From: Pseudomonadota bacterium | GTDB lineage: Bacteria > Pseudomonadota > Alphaproteobacteria > Rhodospirillales > Magnetospirillaceae | Direction of reading: 5' to 3' | NCBI GenBank assembly: GCA_021793155.1 | Contig: JAJYTF010000001.1 | Location: 284,375 to 348,374 of the forward strand | Length of the DNA stretch: 64,000 nt | Shown here: positions 17,463-29,563 of the stretch, in pieces | Position numbering within the stretch: position 1 is the first letter of the stretch | How the letters are laid out: every line of letters begins with the position of its first letter | The notes under the pieces: generated by a model | Seen by the model: the letters and a program-made list of their open reading frames with translations, nothing else | The model's database searches: none | Told to the model about the DNA's origin: nothing | Made by a program: the position numbers and the translations under genes

Positions 17463-19471
17463 TGAAGTCGCGCCCCTTCGATACTGTTTTTGTCGCCAAC
17501 CGCGGCGAGATCGCCCTGCGCATTATGCGTACCGCTCGACGCTTGGGGCTGCGTACCGTCGCCGCATTTTCGTCGGCCGATCGCCACAGCCCTCATGTTG
17601 CCTACGCCGAGCGCGCGTGTTGGATCGGCGAATCCGCGTCTCGCGATTCCTATCTAGCCATCGAGCGTATCCTTGCAGCGGCCAAATCGAGCGGGGCTCA
17701 GGCCGTCCATCCGGGATACGGCTTTCTCGCCGAGAACGCCGACTTTGCCGCGGCCGTCGAGGCAGCCGGTCTGGTGTTTATTGGTCCGTCGCCCGAGGCG
17801 ATCAGGCTGATGGGCAACAAGGCCGCGGCAAAAACGCTCATGCAGAAGGCGGGTGTCCCCTGTATTCCGGGATATCAAGGGAAGGCCCAGGACGACGCCG
17901 CGTTTGCCAGAGCTGCCGCAGAGCTTGGTTGTCCGTTGATGGTGAAGTCAGCCGCCGGCGGGGGAGGTCGCGGCATGCGCCTGGTTCATGACGCGGCGCA
18001 GCTTCAGGCGGCGCTCGCTTCGGCACGCTCCGAAGCGCTGGCGGCATTTGGTTCCGGCGAACTCATCCTGGAGAGAGCGATTGGCGAGGCGCGCCACATC
18101 GAAGTGCAGGTATTTGCGGATGCCTTCGGCAACGTCGTGCACATGGGCGAGCGCGATTGCTCGGTGCAGCGTCGGCATCAAAAACTGATCGAGGAATCGC
18201 CCTCGCCGGCGGTGTCGCCTGCCCTGCGCGAAAAACTCGGGGCAGCCGCGGTGCAGGCTGCACGCAGTATCGACTATCGCGGCGCGGGTACGATCGAGTT
18301 TCTCCTCGATGCCGGCGGCGAGTTCTACTTCATGGAAATGAATACCCGCCTTCAGGTCGAGCATGGAGTCACCGAACTGATCACCGGCCTCGATCTGGTT
18401 GAATGGCAGTTCCGTGTGGCTGCAGGTGAAGCGCTCCCGCTGACCCAGCAAGAGGTGGAACTGAACGGCCATGCGATCGAAATCCGCTTATGTGCCGAGG
18501 ATCCGGAAAATGAATTTCTCCCCCAGAGCGGGGACGTCCTGCTGTGGGAGCCGTGTGAAGACGTGCGTGTTGATACCGCTCTGGTCGAGGGGGCCGCCAT
18601 TCCCCCCTTCTACGATTCAATGGCGGCAAAAGTCATGGCGCATGGGGACACGCGGGAAAAGGCCTTGGCGCGCTTGGCCTCAGCGTGCGGTCGGATAATC
18701 TTTCTCGGCGTGCGCCACAACCTTGGTTTCCTACGTGATTGCCTTCGGCACCCCGAGTTTGTCTCAGGGGAGGCAAACACTTCGTTCATTGCTCGCAATT
18801 TTCCGGCTGATCTGCGCAAGTGCGGCGAGCTGCCACAAGCAGTCATCGTCGGTGCGGCAATAATTTTCGGCCGTTCCGTTTCGGGACAGGCCTGGACCAA
18901 CGCACAGGGACTCTACGGCCTGGTGGAACTGGCGCCACAAGACGGCTCGGATGTCCGCTTGCTGCGCGTCAAGGTTCAGCGTGACGGTACGATCGAGGTG
19001 TCGCCATGTTCGCCAGCGTCCGAGGAAGGGGCGTGGACGTTGTGCGCCCTCAATGCCGAGCAGGGCGTGGATGCCCTGTCCTTCGAACTCGGCTCCCTGC
19101 GGCATCGGCTGCGTTTCGCCCGAGCCACCGACGATGGACTATGGATTCATTACGAGGGCAAACAATACCTGCTCTATGACGTGTTACACGCGCGAGCCGA
19201 AGGAGCGCAGGGGAACGCGGCCGATGGAGGAACGTTGCGCGCCATGTTCGCCGGCCAGGTGGTCGCCGTGCACGTTCACGCGGGCGACTCCGTCACCAAG
19301 GGGAAGACCCTGGTCGTCCTCGAATCGATGAAAATGGAACACGCGCTGGTCGCACCTTTCGACGGGACGGTTGCCGAGGTCCTGTGCTCAGCGCGCGAGC
19401 AGGTGACCGCAGGCAAGACGATGGTGCGTGTTACGCCTATTGCGTCAGCGACAGGAGGCGAGGGGGACTGA
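17462..19471 (+). CDS. Acyl-CoA carboxylase alpha subunit (biotin carboxylase plus biotin carrier)
   Basis: A 669-residue protein with an ATP-grasp biotin carboxylase (VANRGEIALRIMRT at 11, KSAAGGGGRGMRLV near 161, MEMNTRLQVEHGVTE near 291), a middle BT-type region and a C-terminal biotinyl domain with the ESMKMEHAL motif near 622. It carboxylates its own biotin with bicarbonate and ATP. It pairs with the beta subunit at 14.5 kb (LiuD/AtuF role). Start and stop overlap the neighbouring genes, so this is a tight operon. A carbonic anhydrase at 47.6 kb could supply bicarbonate. Confidence 0.93.
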   Translation: MKSRPFDTVFVANRGEIALRIMRTARRLGLRTVAAFSSADRHSPHVAYAERACWIGESASRDSYLAIERILAAAKSSGAQAVHPGYGFLAENADFAAAVEAAGLVFIGPSPEAIRLMGNKAAAKTLMQKAGVPCIPGYQGKAQDDAAFARAAAELGCPLMVKSAAGGGGRGMRLVHDAAQLQAALASARSEALAAFGSGELILERAIGEARHIEVQVFADAFGNVVHMGERDCSVQRRHQKLIEESPSPAVSPALREKLGAAAVQAARSIDYRGAGTIEFLLDAGGEFYFMEMNTRLQVEHGVTELITGLDLVEWQFRVAAGEALPLTQQEVELNGHAIEIRLCAEDPENEFLPQSGDVLLWEPCEDVRVDTALVEGAAIPPFYDSMAAKVMAHGDTREKALARLASACGRIIFLGVRHNLGFLRDCLRHPEFVSGEANTSFIARNFPADLRKCGELPQAVIVGAAIIFGRSVSGQAWTNAQGLYGLVELAPQDGSDVRLLRVKVQRDGTIEVSPCSPASEEGAWTLCALNAEQGVDALSFELGSLRHRLRFARATDDGLWIHYEGKQYLLYDVLHARAEGAQGNAADGGTLRAMFAGQVVAVHVHAGDSVTKGKTLVVLESMKMEHALVAPFDGTVAEVLCSAREQVTAGKTMVRVTPIASATGGEGD

Positions 19472-19485
19472 CGTTAGATATCGCC

Positions 19486-22938
<3,453 letters not shown>

Positions 22939-23107
22939 ATTTGTGAATGATTGGGAATTGAGACACTCCCAAATCAGGTAAGATTCCAAGCCCCGTTTGC
23001 AGACGGCCTCCACCGGAGACTTCCTATGGGCTTAGTCGACGTTTCACCACCTGCATTCCAGGAATAAATGATGTCAGACAAGAGGTGTCAACGAACCGTC
23101 TCGGCAC

Positions 23108-23755
23108 CTACGACGCTAAAATCATGGCGACGCCGGTCATGCGCTGCAGTTCTTCGAAGTCGAGCCCTGCAATGATCTCACGTACTTCCAAGCCGTCCTT
23201 CGTGATGTCAATGACCGCGAGATCTGTATAGATGCGCTTCACCACTTTCTCGCCGGTAAGCGGGTAGGTGCACTGCGGGACGATTTTCGATTTGCCGTCA
23301 CGGGTGAGGTGCTCCATCATCACCCAGACGTTTTTTGCGCCAACGGCTAAGTCCATTGCGCCGCCAACCGCGGGAATTGCATCCGGTGCTCCAGTGCTCC
23401 AATTCGCCAGATCACCGGTAATCGACACCTGGAATGCGCCGATGACGCAAATGTCGAGATGGCCACCACGCATCATGGCAAACGAATCCCCATGATGAAA
23501 GAAAACCCCTCCGGGAAGTAACGTCACCGGCTGCTTGCCGGCATTGATCAGATCCGGATCGACCGCATCGTCGGCCGGCGCGGGACCCATGCCAAGAATG
23601 CCATTTTCGCTGTGCAGGACGATTTCCCGGTCCTTGGGGAGGTGATCGCCCACCAAGGTGGGCACGCCAATCCCAAGATTCACATACGACCCTTCCGCAA
23701 TATCCTGCGCCACGCGCGCGGCCATCTGTTCGCGGGTGCGCTTGATGTAACTCAT
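23108..23755 (-). CDS. 3-oxoacid CoA-transferase subunit B
   Basis: A 215-residue family I CoA-transferase B subunit. It has VNLGIGVPTLVGDHLP near 24 and the catalytic glutamate in SENGILGMGP near 49, plus GGAMDLAVGAKNVWVMMEH near 135. With subunit A it moves CoA from a donor such as succinyl-CoA to a 3-oxo acid. The plausible substrate is acetoacetate, the shared product of HMG-CoA lyase (25.8 kb) and acetone carboxylase (38.8-43.9 kb); 3-oxoadipate or a ring-derived acid cannot be excluded. Its start overlaps the end of subunit A. Confidence 0.9.
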   Translation of the reverse strand: MSYIKRTREQMAARVAQDIAEGSYVNLGIGVPTLVGDHLPKDREIVLHSENGILGMGPAPADDAVDPDLINAGKQPVTLLPGGVFFHHGDSFAMMRGGHLDICVIGAFQVSITGDLANWSTGAPDAIPAVGGAMDLAVGAKNVWVMMEHLTRDGKSKIVPQCTYPLTGEKVVKRIYTDLAVIDITKDGLEVREIIAGLDFEELQRMTGVAMILAS

Positions 23756-24438
23756 GCTGCTTCTCCCTCGGCCTGTCGCGTAATTCGCACCACACGCGTG
23801 ACGAAGATCCCCGGTGTTACTACGGCTTCGGGATCAAGCGCCCCCAATTCCACGATCTGATAAACTTGGGCGATTGTGCATCTGGCGGCGGTCGCCATTA
23901 CTGGCCCGAAGTTGCGCGCTGCCTTGCGGTACACCAGGTTGCCCCAGCGGTCCCCCTTTTCTGCTTTGACCAATGCCACGTCTGCATGGATCGGGTACTC
24001 GAGCACATAGTGATCGCCATCGATTAGCCGCGTCTCCTTGCCTCTGGCGAGTTCGGTGTTGTAGCCGGTGCGTGTGTAGAACGCTCCAATTCCGGCGCCG
24101 GCGGCTCGAATGCGCTCGGCCAAGTTGCCCTGTGGTATCAATTCCAGTTCGATCTCGCCGGCGCGGTACAATCCATCGAAGATGTGCGAGTTCGCTTGAC
24201 GTGGAAACGAGCACATCAGTTTGCGCACGCGCCGGGCTTTCAACAATGCCGCAAGGCCGGTTTCTCCGCTGCCGGCATTGTTGGTAACGATCGTGAGATC
24301 ACGCGCTCCCTGTTCGATCAGTGCGTCGATCAACTCGTTCGGGATTCCGGGGCCTCCGAAACCGCCGACCATTACCGTAGCGCCGTCCCGGATGCCGGCA
24401 ACAGCTTTATGCAGGGATTCAACGACCTTGTTGATCAT
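23752..24438 (-). CDS. 3-oxoacid CoA-transferase subunit A
   Basis: A 228-residue A subunit with VMVGGFGGPGIPNELIDAL near 21 (CoA-binding glycine motif), TIVTNNAGSGETGLA near 49 and the conserved GVGTFYTRTGYNT-like segment (here IGAFYTRTGYNTELA). It is the first gene of the two-gene leftward operon and overlaps subunit B by four bases (ATGA). A regulon promoter and operator lie 21 bases upstream (24459-24503). Confidence 0.9.
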   Translation of the reverse strand: MINKVVESLHKAVAGIRDGATVMVGGFGGPGIPNELIDALIEQGARDLTIVTNNAGSGETGLAALLKARRVRKLMCSFPRQANSHIFDGLYRAGEIELELIPQGNLAERIRAAGAGIGAFYTRTGYNTELARGKETRLIDGDHYVLEYPIHADVALVKAEKGDRWGNLVYRKAARNFGPVMATAARCTIAQVYQIVELGALDPEAVVTPGIFVTRVVRITRQAEGEAA

Positions 24439-24458
24439 GGCTTGAATGTCACATATAT

Positions 24459-24503
24459 TGAATAGCGTTCAACAATACAAACATACCGTCCGCCCTCTGT
24501 CAA
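24459..24503 (-). promoter_or_regulatory. Promoter and operator for the CoA-transferase operon
   Basis: Read leftward: TTGACA (24498-24503), 17 bases, TTGTAT (24475-24480), then operator TGAACGCTATTCA (24459-24471). The spacing matches the other regulon promoters. Confidence 0.72.
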
Positions 24504-24709
24504 CCCGCTCCTCTAGCCCTTTTCCGACGTCATTGCGGCGAGGAGAGACCTAGTAAGACAGGGTGTCCGACCCATCGGACCTTCCTCTTTGGAAGGCTTT
24601 CAGGATCGGCCAGGCCGTGTGCGACTCGGATCGGTCACATCATGTGCTGCGGACAAACTGTCGGCTGTTGGTTTGACCAAAGATTGGATATTCGGCTCAG
24701 CTAACTTAC

Positions 24710-24723
24710 TGAACGATCGTTCA
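24710..24723 (+). promoter_or_regulatory. 14-bp perfect palindrome before the DUF2934 gene
   Basis: TGAACGATCGTTCA is a perfect even palindrome 25 bases before the ATG. It resembles the regulon operator but has one more central base and no well-spaced TTGAC box, so it may be a variant site or a site for another regulator. The rest of the 310-base gap between 24439 and 24748 shows no gene. Confidence 0.5.
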
Positions 24724-24748
24724 GGATATGCTTTCTCAGAGGTGTGGT

Positions 24749-25606
24749 ATGACGTCTTCCTCTGCTTCGGCCTCCAATGGCGGCACGCTGAAACCTTCCG
24801 ACAAGACGACTCCCGTTCATCCGTCGCCTCAGGAGCGCTATCGGATGATCGCCGAAGCGGCATACTTCCGGGCGGAAAGACGCGGCTTCTCAGCCGGACA
24901 CGAGCTTGCGGACTGGCTGGAGGCCGAAGCCGAGGTCGATGCGACATTGCGGCATTCCGACCTGTGCGATAGTGACATTCTGCAGTCCATCAGGAATTTG
25001 GTATCGGCCGGTTCGGCGAATGTGTCGCGCGAGGTGCGGCTGTTCACCTTGCGTGCCTTCGCGAATGGTCTGCTGGGTGGGGACCGGCTAAGAAGCGTCG
25101 GTCTTGCCGTCATCACGGGAGCCGAGCAAGGAGCATTGCAAATTGCCGGGCGGAACCCCGAGGCTTGGCGGGGAGCCATCGAAGGACTAGAGAACGCTTT
25201 GTCCGATCTTGCCGAAGCCTGCCGACTCGCCATTGAAGAAGCGCAAGGACATGCGGCGGAATTTTTCCAGGACGAACTTCATAGAGTGGCCGAAGCGCTC
25301 AGGGCTTTGAAGTTATTGCTGGGAGATGTGCTGGTGGAGGACGCTTCGACGGGTGGTGTCTTCGCTGAGAACTCGGTGCATGATCTCGCCCAACATGTCC
25401 GGATGGCGGTGGCGCAATTCGCCGGGCAGATCGACGAGATCGTGACCAGGTTCGGCGGCCATGTTCAGGCGGGGGCAAGGGATATGGAGGAAAAAGGGAA
25501 GCAGGTGGTACAGGAACAAAAAGAGGTTTCACGGGAACTGATGGTTAGGGCTTTGCGGGTCCTTATCGATCGTCTGGAGGGACATTTCCCCAAGGATCCG
25601 TCCTGA
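24749..25606 (+). CDS. DUF2934-containing cytoplasmic protein with long helical tail
   Basis: A 285-residue protein. Residues about 28-66 (ERYRMIAEAAYFRAERRGF, then HELADWLEAEAEVDATL) match the small DUF2934 module. The rest is predicted to be almost entirely helical and rich in Ala, Glu and Leu, ending in a charged segment (MEEKGKQVVQEQKEVSREL) that looks like coiled coil; it is reminiscent of phasin-like granule or membrane-surface proteins. No membrane span or signal peptide. ATG follows AGAGGTG. The function is unknown; its placement between CoA-transferase and HMG-CoA lyase may be incidental. Confidence 0.7.
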   Translation: MTSSSASASNGGTLKPSDKTTPVHPSPQERYRMIAEAAYFRAERRGFSAGHELADWLEAEAEVDATLRHSDLCDSDILQSIRNLVSAGSANVSREVRLFTLRAFANGLLGGDRLRSVGLAVITGAEQGALQIAGRNPEAWRGAIEGLENALSDLAEACRLAIEEAQGHAAEFFQDELHRVAEALRALKLLLGDVLVEDASTGGVFAENSVHDLAQHVRMAVAQFAGQIDEIVTRFGGHVQAGARDMEEKGKQVVQEQKEVSRELMVRALRVLIDRLEGHFPKDPS

Positions 25607-25732
25607 TGGAAAACGCTTGGCTTCGCTTTTTTTCGATGTGATGGCGGGTGTCGAATGCCAACACGCGTGAAGCGATCCTGAACGCTGCGGCGAACGCCTG
25701 GTCAGGACGTGGCCAAGCGGGAACAGCTTCGC

Positions 25733-25774
25733 TTGACACCGGCGAAATAGACCGTATTTTTTGAATGATGTTCA
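25733..25774 (+). promoter_or_regulatory. Promoter and operator for the HMG-CoA lyase gene
   Basis: TTGACA (25733-25738), 16 bases, TATTTT (25755-25760), then operator TGAATGATGTTCA (25762-25774), 65 bases before the ATG. Confidence 0.72.
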
Positions 25775-25838
25775 TATATACGTTTTTATCGGCCACGGCC
25801 TTCGAGGTTGGCCCGGCATGCCCGTAGGGAGAGCCGCC

Positions 25839-26804
25839 ATGTCAGATCTTCCGAAGTTTGTTCGCATTAATGAAGAAGGCCCGCGCGAGGGGTTCCAGTT
25901 TGAACAACGGTTGATCCCTACCGAGCGCAAGATCGCGCTCATCGACAGTCTTTCGAAAACTGGTTTGAAACAGATCCAGGTCGCATCGTTCGTGCCGCCA
26001 AAGAACGTGCCGGGGTGGGCCGATGCCGACGAGGTGGTCAAAGGGTTCAATCGGTGTCCTGGGATTAGCTATACGGGCATATGGCTCAACGAGAAGGGCC
26101 TGCGGCGGGCGCTGGCCAGCGGCAAGGTGGATGTCAAGGGGAGCCTTTCCCTCACTGCCTCGGAACCGTTCCTGCAACTCAACCAAAACCGAACGTTCAA
26201 GCAGAATTTGGAAGCGCAGCACGCGATGGTCACGCTGTTCAAGGACCATAACGTTCCGATCGAGCGGGCCAGCATCATGGCCGCGTTCGGGTGCAATTTT
26301 GCGGGTGACGTTCCGATCTCGCTGGTGCTCGAGTTGATCCAGCAAATTCTCGATATCGGTGCGCAGCACGAATTCGCAGTGAACGTGTTGTCGCTCGGAG
26401 ACACCATGGCTTGGGCCACGCCGGCATCGATTCGGCGTGTGGTGGGGGCGGTGCGCACCAAATACCCTGATCTTGAGATTGCTCTGCACCTTCATGACAC
26501 GCGCGGCATGGGCATCGCCAATGTATATGCCGGGCTCGAAATGGGGGTGTCGATATTCGATGCGTCGGTGGCTGGGCTTGGTGGCTGTCCTTTCGCCGGC
26601 CACCGTGGCGCCGCCGGCAATGTGTGCACGGAAGATTTGGTGTTCATGTGCGAGGAAATGGGTATCGATACTGGCATCAATTTGGAAAGGCTTATTGAAT
26701 CGGCATTGCTCGCCGAAGAGATCGTCGGGCACCCGCTTCCTGGCCACGTGATGCATGGCGGCTCTCTGCGGAGAATACGGGATAAAATCCTTACCGCCAT
26801 GTGA
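25839..26804 (+). CDS. Hydroxymethylglutaryl-CoA lyase-type enzyme
   Basis: A 321-residue HMGL-like TIM barrel that would split HMG-CoA into acetoacetate and acetyl-CoA. It has EEGPREGFQFE near 12, the metal histidines in LHLHDTRGMG near 217 and the signature GLGGCPFAGHRGAAGNVCTEDL near 250 with its cysteine. One departure: classical lyases have RDGLQ at the first motif, whereas here it is REGFQ, so Asp is replaced by Glu. ATG at 25839 is chosen over the longer frame because homologues start here and GGGAGAG precedes it. It is transcribed alone from its own regulon promoter. The enzyme would close the carboxylase/hydratase branch-removal route. Confidence 0.85.
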   Translation: MSDLPKFVRINEEGPREGFQFEQRLIPTERKIALIDSLSKTGLKQIQVASFVPPKNVPGWADADEVVKGFNRCPGISYTGIWLNEKGLRRALASGKVDVKGSLSLTASEPFLQLNQNRTFKQNLEAQHAMVTLFKDHNVPIERASIMAAFGCNFAGDVPISLVLELIQQILDIGAQHEFAVNVLSLGDTMAWATPASIRRVVGAVRTKYPDLEIALHLHDTRGMGIANVYAGLEMGVSIFDASVAGLGGCPFAGHRGAAGNVCTEDLVFMCEEMGIDTGINLERLIESALLAEEIVGHPLPGHVMHGGSLRRIRDKILTAM

Positions 26805-26829
26805 TCGTCAATTCCCCTTTCCTTACCTC

Positions 26830-26846
26830 TTGGAGGCCGCCTCCAA
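26830..26846 (+). terminator. Hairpin after the HMG-CoA lyase gene
   Basis: TTGGAGGCCGCCTCCAA is a perfect palindrome 26 bases after the stop. The T-run behind it is interrupted, so it is a weak terminator candidate. The rest of the 481-base gap to 27286 holds only the promoter below; no gene is evident. Confidence 0.5.
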
Positions 26847-26961
26847 TTTAGGCCGCCAAATTTTGTCCGAGGGGGCGCCGGCGGTTGAGGGGACTCCGGA
26901 CCAACAGAGAAACGACCTCCGCAAGCCATGGTCACGGAACCTTGGGTTCCAGCCGTGTTTG

Positions 26962-27006
26962 TTGACAGATCGTCGACCTGTCGTTTATATTCTCGAATGC
27001 CGTTCA
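26962..27006 (+). promoter_or_regulatory. Promoter and operator for the 27.3-30.7 kb operon
   Basis: TTGACA (26962-26967), 18 bases, TATATT (26986-26991), then operator CGAATGCCGTTCA (26994-27006). The leader to the first gene is about 280 bases, long for this window, and has no recognised element. Confidence 0.7.
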
Positions 27007-27285
27007 TAATAATTCGATTGGGAAGACGGTTGGCATTGCGTTTTTTGGACAGATCAAGCGGATGATCGGTCGTGCCCGGAACGAGAGTTGGTGTGGGGCG
27101 GGCTGAGATGGAACCGGTATTTGTTGAGTCGAAGGCGACCGCGACAATGGAGCGGTGGTCCCAGAAATGAGGGGCTGTTCGCCGTACATAGTATTGGCTA
27201 GAAAAAATCCGTGCTTAAGGCGCTTATTGAAGAAAATGTCTTTTGTTTAACGCTTATGGCAGATCTAGAGAGAAAGGATTAGGCG

Positions 27286-28065
27286 ATGGAATTGGAGCCC
27301 ATGGAATACGGAGATATTTTCTATGAAATAAACGGCGCTGTCGCACGGATAACAATTAACCGTCCCCGAACACTCAATGCGGTGAACGGGCAAACGATTA
27401 AGGAACTCGACCACGCAATACGGCGAGCCAGTCTCGACTCGAGCGTTGGTGTGGTCGTCCTCACGGGGGTCGGGGAAAAGGCATTTTGCTCTGGTGGGGA
27501 TGTCAAATGGGAGGCGGACGGGGGGCTTGTTGATCTCAACTTTCGTCTCAACCGCTTGGTGTTGCATTGCCCAAAACCAGTCATTGCACGAGTGAATGGC
27601 TACGCCATCGGCAGCGGGAACCACCTCGCCTATTTCTGCGATTTCACGATCGCCGCGGAGCATGCGACCTTTGGGCAGACCGGCCCGAGGGTGGGTTCGC
27701 CCGCCGCAGGGCATTACGTCACGCATCTGATCGATATTATCGGGCACAAGCGCGCCCGGGAAATGTGGATGCTCACCCGGCAGTACACGGCGCATCAGAT
27801 GCTGGAGTGGGGACTGGTCAACGCGGTCGTTCCCTACGCGGAACTTGATGCCGAGGTCGACAGATGGTGCGGCGAACTCCTTGAGAAAAGTCCGACCTGC
27901 CTGAAAATCTTGAAATATTCATTCAACTCGCAAGTCGATCTGACTGCCATGGATGATGTAATAGCCAAGGTAGCACCTGACTATTACCTAACCGGAGAGC
28001 AGCTTGAAGGGGCGAATGCGTTTCTTGAAAAGAGGAAGCCGGATTTCAGCCGCTGGCGAAAGTAG
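27286..28065 (+). CDS. BadI/MenB-type crotonase, possible ring-opening hydrolase
   Basis: A 259-residue crotonase-fold protein. VLTGVGEKAFCSGGDVKW near 63, VNGYAIGSGNHLAYFCDFTIA near 104 and TFGQTGPRVGSPAAGHYVTHL near 127 are the pattern of BadI and MenB. BadI hydrolyses 2-oxocyclohexanecarboxyl-CoA to pimelyl-CoA. The C-terminal EKRKPDFSRWRK also matches the BadI tail. A second, closer BadI homologue lies at 51.0 kb, so the two may act on different ring intermediates. AGAGAGAAAGG precedes the ATG. It heads an operon with a CoA ligase and an acyl-CoA dehydrogenase. Hydrolase versus hydratase activity cannot be settled from sequence alone. Confidence 0.78.
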   Translation: MELEPMEYGDIFYEINGAVARITINRPRTLNAVNGQTIKELDHAIRRASLDSSVGVVVLTGVGEKAFCSGGDVKWEADGGLVDLNFRLNRLVLHCPKPVIARVNGYAIGSGNHLAYFCDFTIAAEHATFGQTGPRVGSPAAGHYVTHLIDIIGHKRAREMWMLTRQYTAHQMLEWGLVNAVVPYAELDAEVDRWCGELLEKSPTCLKILKYSFNSQVDLTAMDDVIAKVAPDYYLTGEQLEGANAFLEKRKPDFSRWRK

Positions 28066-28102
28066 GCCGTAAGAATTGTAAAAAAATGACGAGGAACGGG
28101 AA

Positions 28103-29554
28103 ATGAATGGGCAATTACCGCAGTCAACGCTTCCATTGTACTATAAATCTCTCAATTGGGACCAATTTTTTTCGGAAAACCCGCCGCCTGATGTCTGGTA
28201 CGAGCACGTTTTCCTGAAGTGGTCAAAGGATGAGATCCGTTCATATCAGGAACGGCGCTTTCTTGAGGTGATGAAACTTGGCTGGACAAACCGTTTCTAC
28301 CAGCGGCTGTGGGGCGATGCCGGCATCGAGCCCGGCGACATTCGTGGTCTCGACGATCTCGGGAAACTTCCCATCTTCAATTCGGAGGACGTGAAGAAGA
28401 GCATCGAAGACCATCCGCCGTTCGGCGAAGTCTGCGGCATCGAACCGATGGATTATATCCGCAAGGTGCCGCTCAGACTGGGAACGAGTGGCGGGACGAC
28501 CGGTGTTCCTCGTCCCACCCTGTTCGGTCCCGCCGACTGGGAACTCAACGGATTGACGACGGCCCGCCATTTGTACGTTCAGGGCGGCCGCCCAGGCGAT
28601 GTTCTTCAGGCCTGTGCAACGCTGTCATTTGCCAACTTCGGTTGGGCATATTATCAGGCGGCGCATCACTACCTCGGCATGCTGCCGTTGACAACGGGCA
28701 GCGGCGTTGTCACGCCGACGCGTAAACAACTGGAATACGCGTTTGCATTGGGAACGAATATCTGGGCTTCGTTTCCCGAATATTTCACCCAACTGGCTCG
28801 CGTATCGGAGACAGAACTCGGCCGAAGCGTGCGAGACCTCAAGACGAAAATGCTCGTCTCTTACCTCGGGCCGGATCTGGATAACTCGTTGCGTCAGCAT
28901 CTTGAGGAACTGTGGGGCTGTCCGGTCTATGACAATTACGGGACGCATGAAACGAACGTATGTGCCTTCGAGGGCGAGGACCAAGATGGCCTATATATTA
29001 TGGAAGATCTTTGCTACATGGAATTCCTCGATCCCGAGTCCTTGCGGCCGGTACCGACCGGCGAAGCCGGCGACATCATTTTCACCCACTTGCAGCGCCA
29101 GATTCCACCGTTGATTCGGTACAACTTGCGCGACCTCGGCAGAATTAAGCACGAGGGCCGAGGGCCGTCGGGCAGCAATTTCCGCCGAATGGACAAATTT
29201 CTCGGACGAAGCGACCAGATGGTCAAGATTCGCGGAGTGAACATCTATCCGATGGCATGCCTGAGCGCCATTCGCAGCGACGGACGGACCACCGGAGAAT
29301 GGATCTGCATCCCCCAGCGAATCGAGCAAGAAGGCGTGTTGCGCGAAGAGATGCTGGTGAAGGTCGAGGTGAGGGCGGATGCCGGTTCCTGGGACGGGTT
29401 GCAGGAGCATCTCGAGCGCCGTCTGAAGGAAGATCTCGGCATCAAGACGCCGGTGCTTCTCGTTGCGGAAGGCCAACTCCCGGAGACCAATGTGGGCAGG
29501 GAAGGCAAGCCGCGACGTCTGCTCGATCAGCGCGGCACTGTCGTTCGGCGTTAG
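28103..29554 (+). CDS. Acyl- or aryl-CoA ligase of the PaaK (phenylacetate-CoA ligase) family
   Basis: A 483-residue AMP-forming CoA ligase. The ATP-binding loop is LGTSGGTTGVPRPTLF near 129, the acidic YGTHET motif lies near 280 and YNLRDLGRIKHEG near 340. The C-terminal lid domain follows (FLGRSDQMVKIRGVNIYP), as in PaaK. It is about 45 residues longer than E. coli PaaK, mainly at the N-terminus. It would activate a free carboxylic acid to its CoA ester, so it is a candidate first step of the pathway in the cytoplasm. A GAGGAACGGG site precedes the ATG. The substrate is not predictable; an alicyclic or branched acid fits the context. Confidence 0.88.
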   Translation: MNGQLPQSTLPLYYKSLNWDQFFSENPPPDVWYEHVFLKWSKDEIRSYQERRFLEVMKLGWTNRFYQRLWGDAGIEPGDIRGLDDLGKLPIFNSEDVKKSIEDHPPFGEVCGIEPMDYIRKVPLRLGTSGGTTGVPRPTLFGPADWELNGLTTARHLYVQGGRPGDVLQACATLSFANFGWAYYQAAHHYLGMLPLTTGSGVVTPTRKQLEYAFALGTNIWASFPEYFTQLARVSETELGRSVRDLKTKMLVSYLGPDLDNSLRQHLEELWGCPVYDNYGTHETNVCAFEGEDQDGLYIMEDLCYMEFLDPESLRPVPTGEAGDIIFTHLQRQIPPLIRYNLRDLGRIKHEGRGPSGSNFRRMDKFLGRSDQMVKIRGVNIYPMACLSAIRSDGRTTGEWICIPQRIEQEGVLREEMLVKVEVRADAGSWDGLQEHLERRLKEDLGIKTPVLLVAEGQLPETNVGREGKPRRLLDQRGTVVRR

Positions 29555-29563
29555 GGTGGGATC

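Noticed and set aside
22939..23107. Remnant of an insertion sequence between pyc and the CoA-transferase genes
   Set aside because: A small hairpin (TTGGGA with TCCCAA) and an abrupt change in composition are suggestive, but no inverted terminal repeats or transposase fragment could be recognised.
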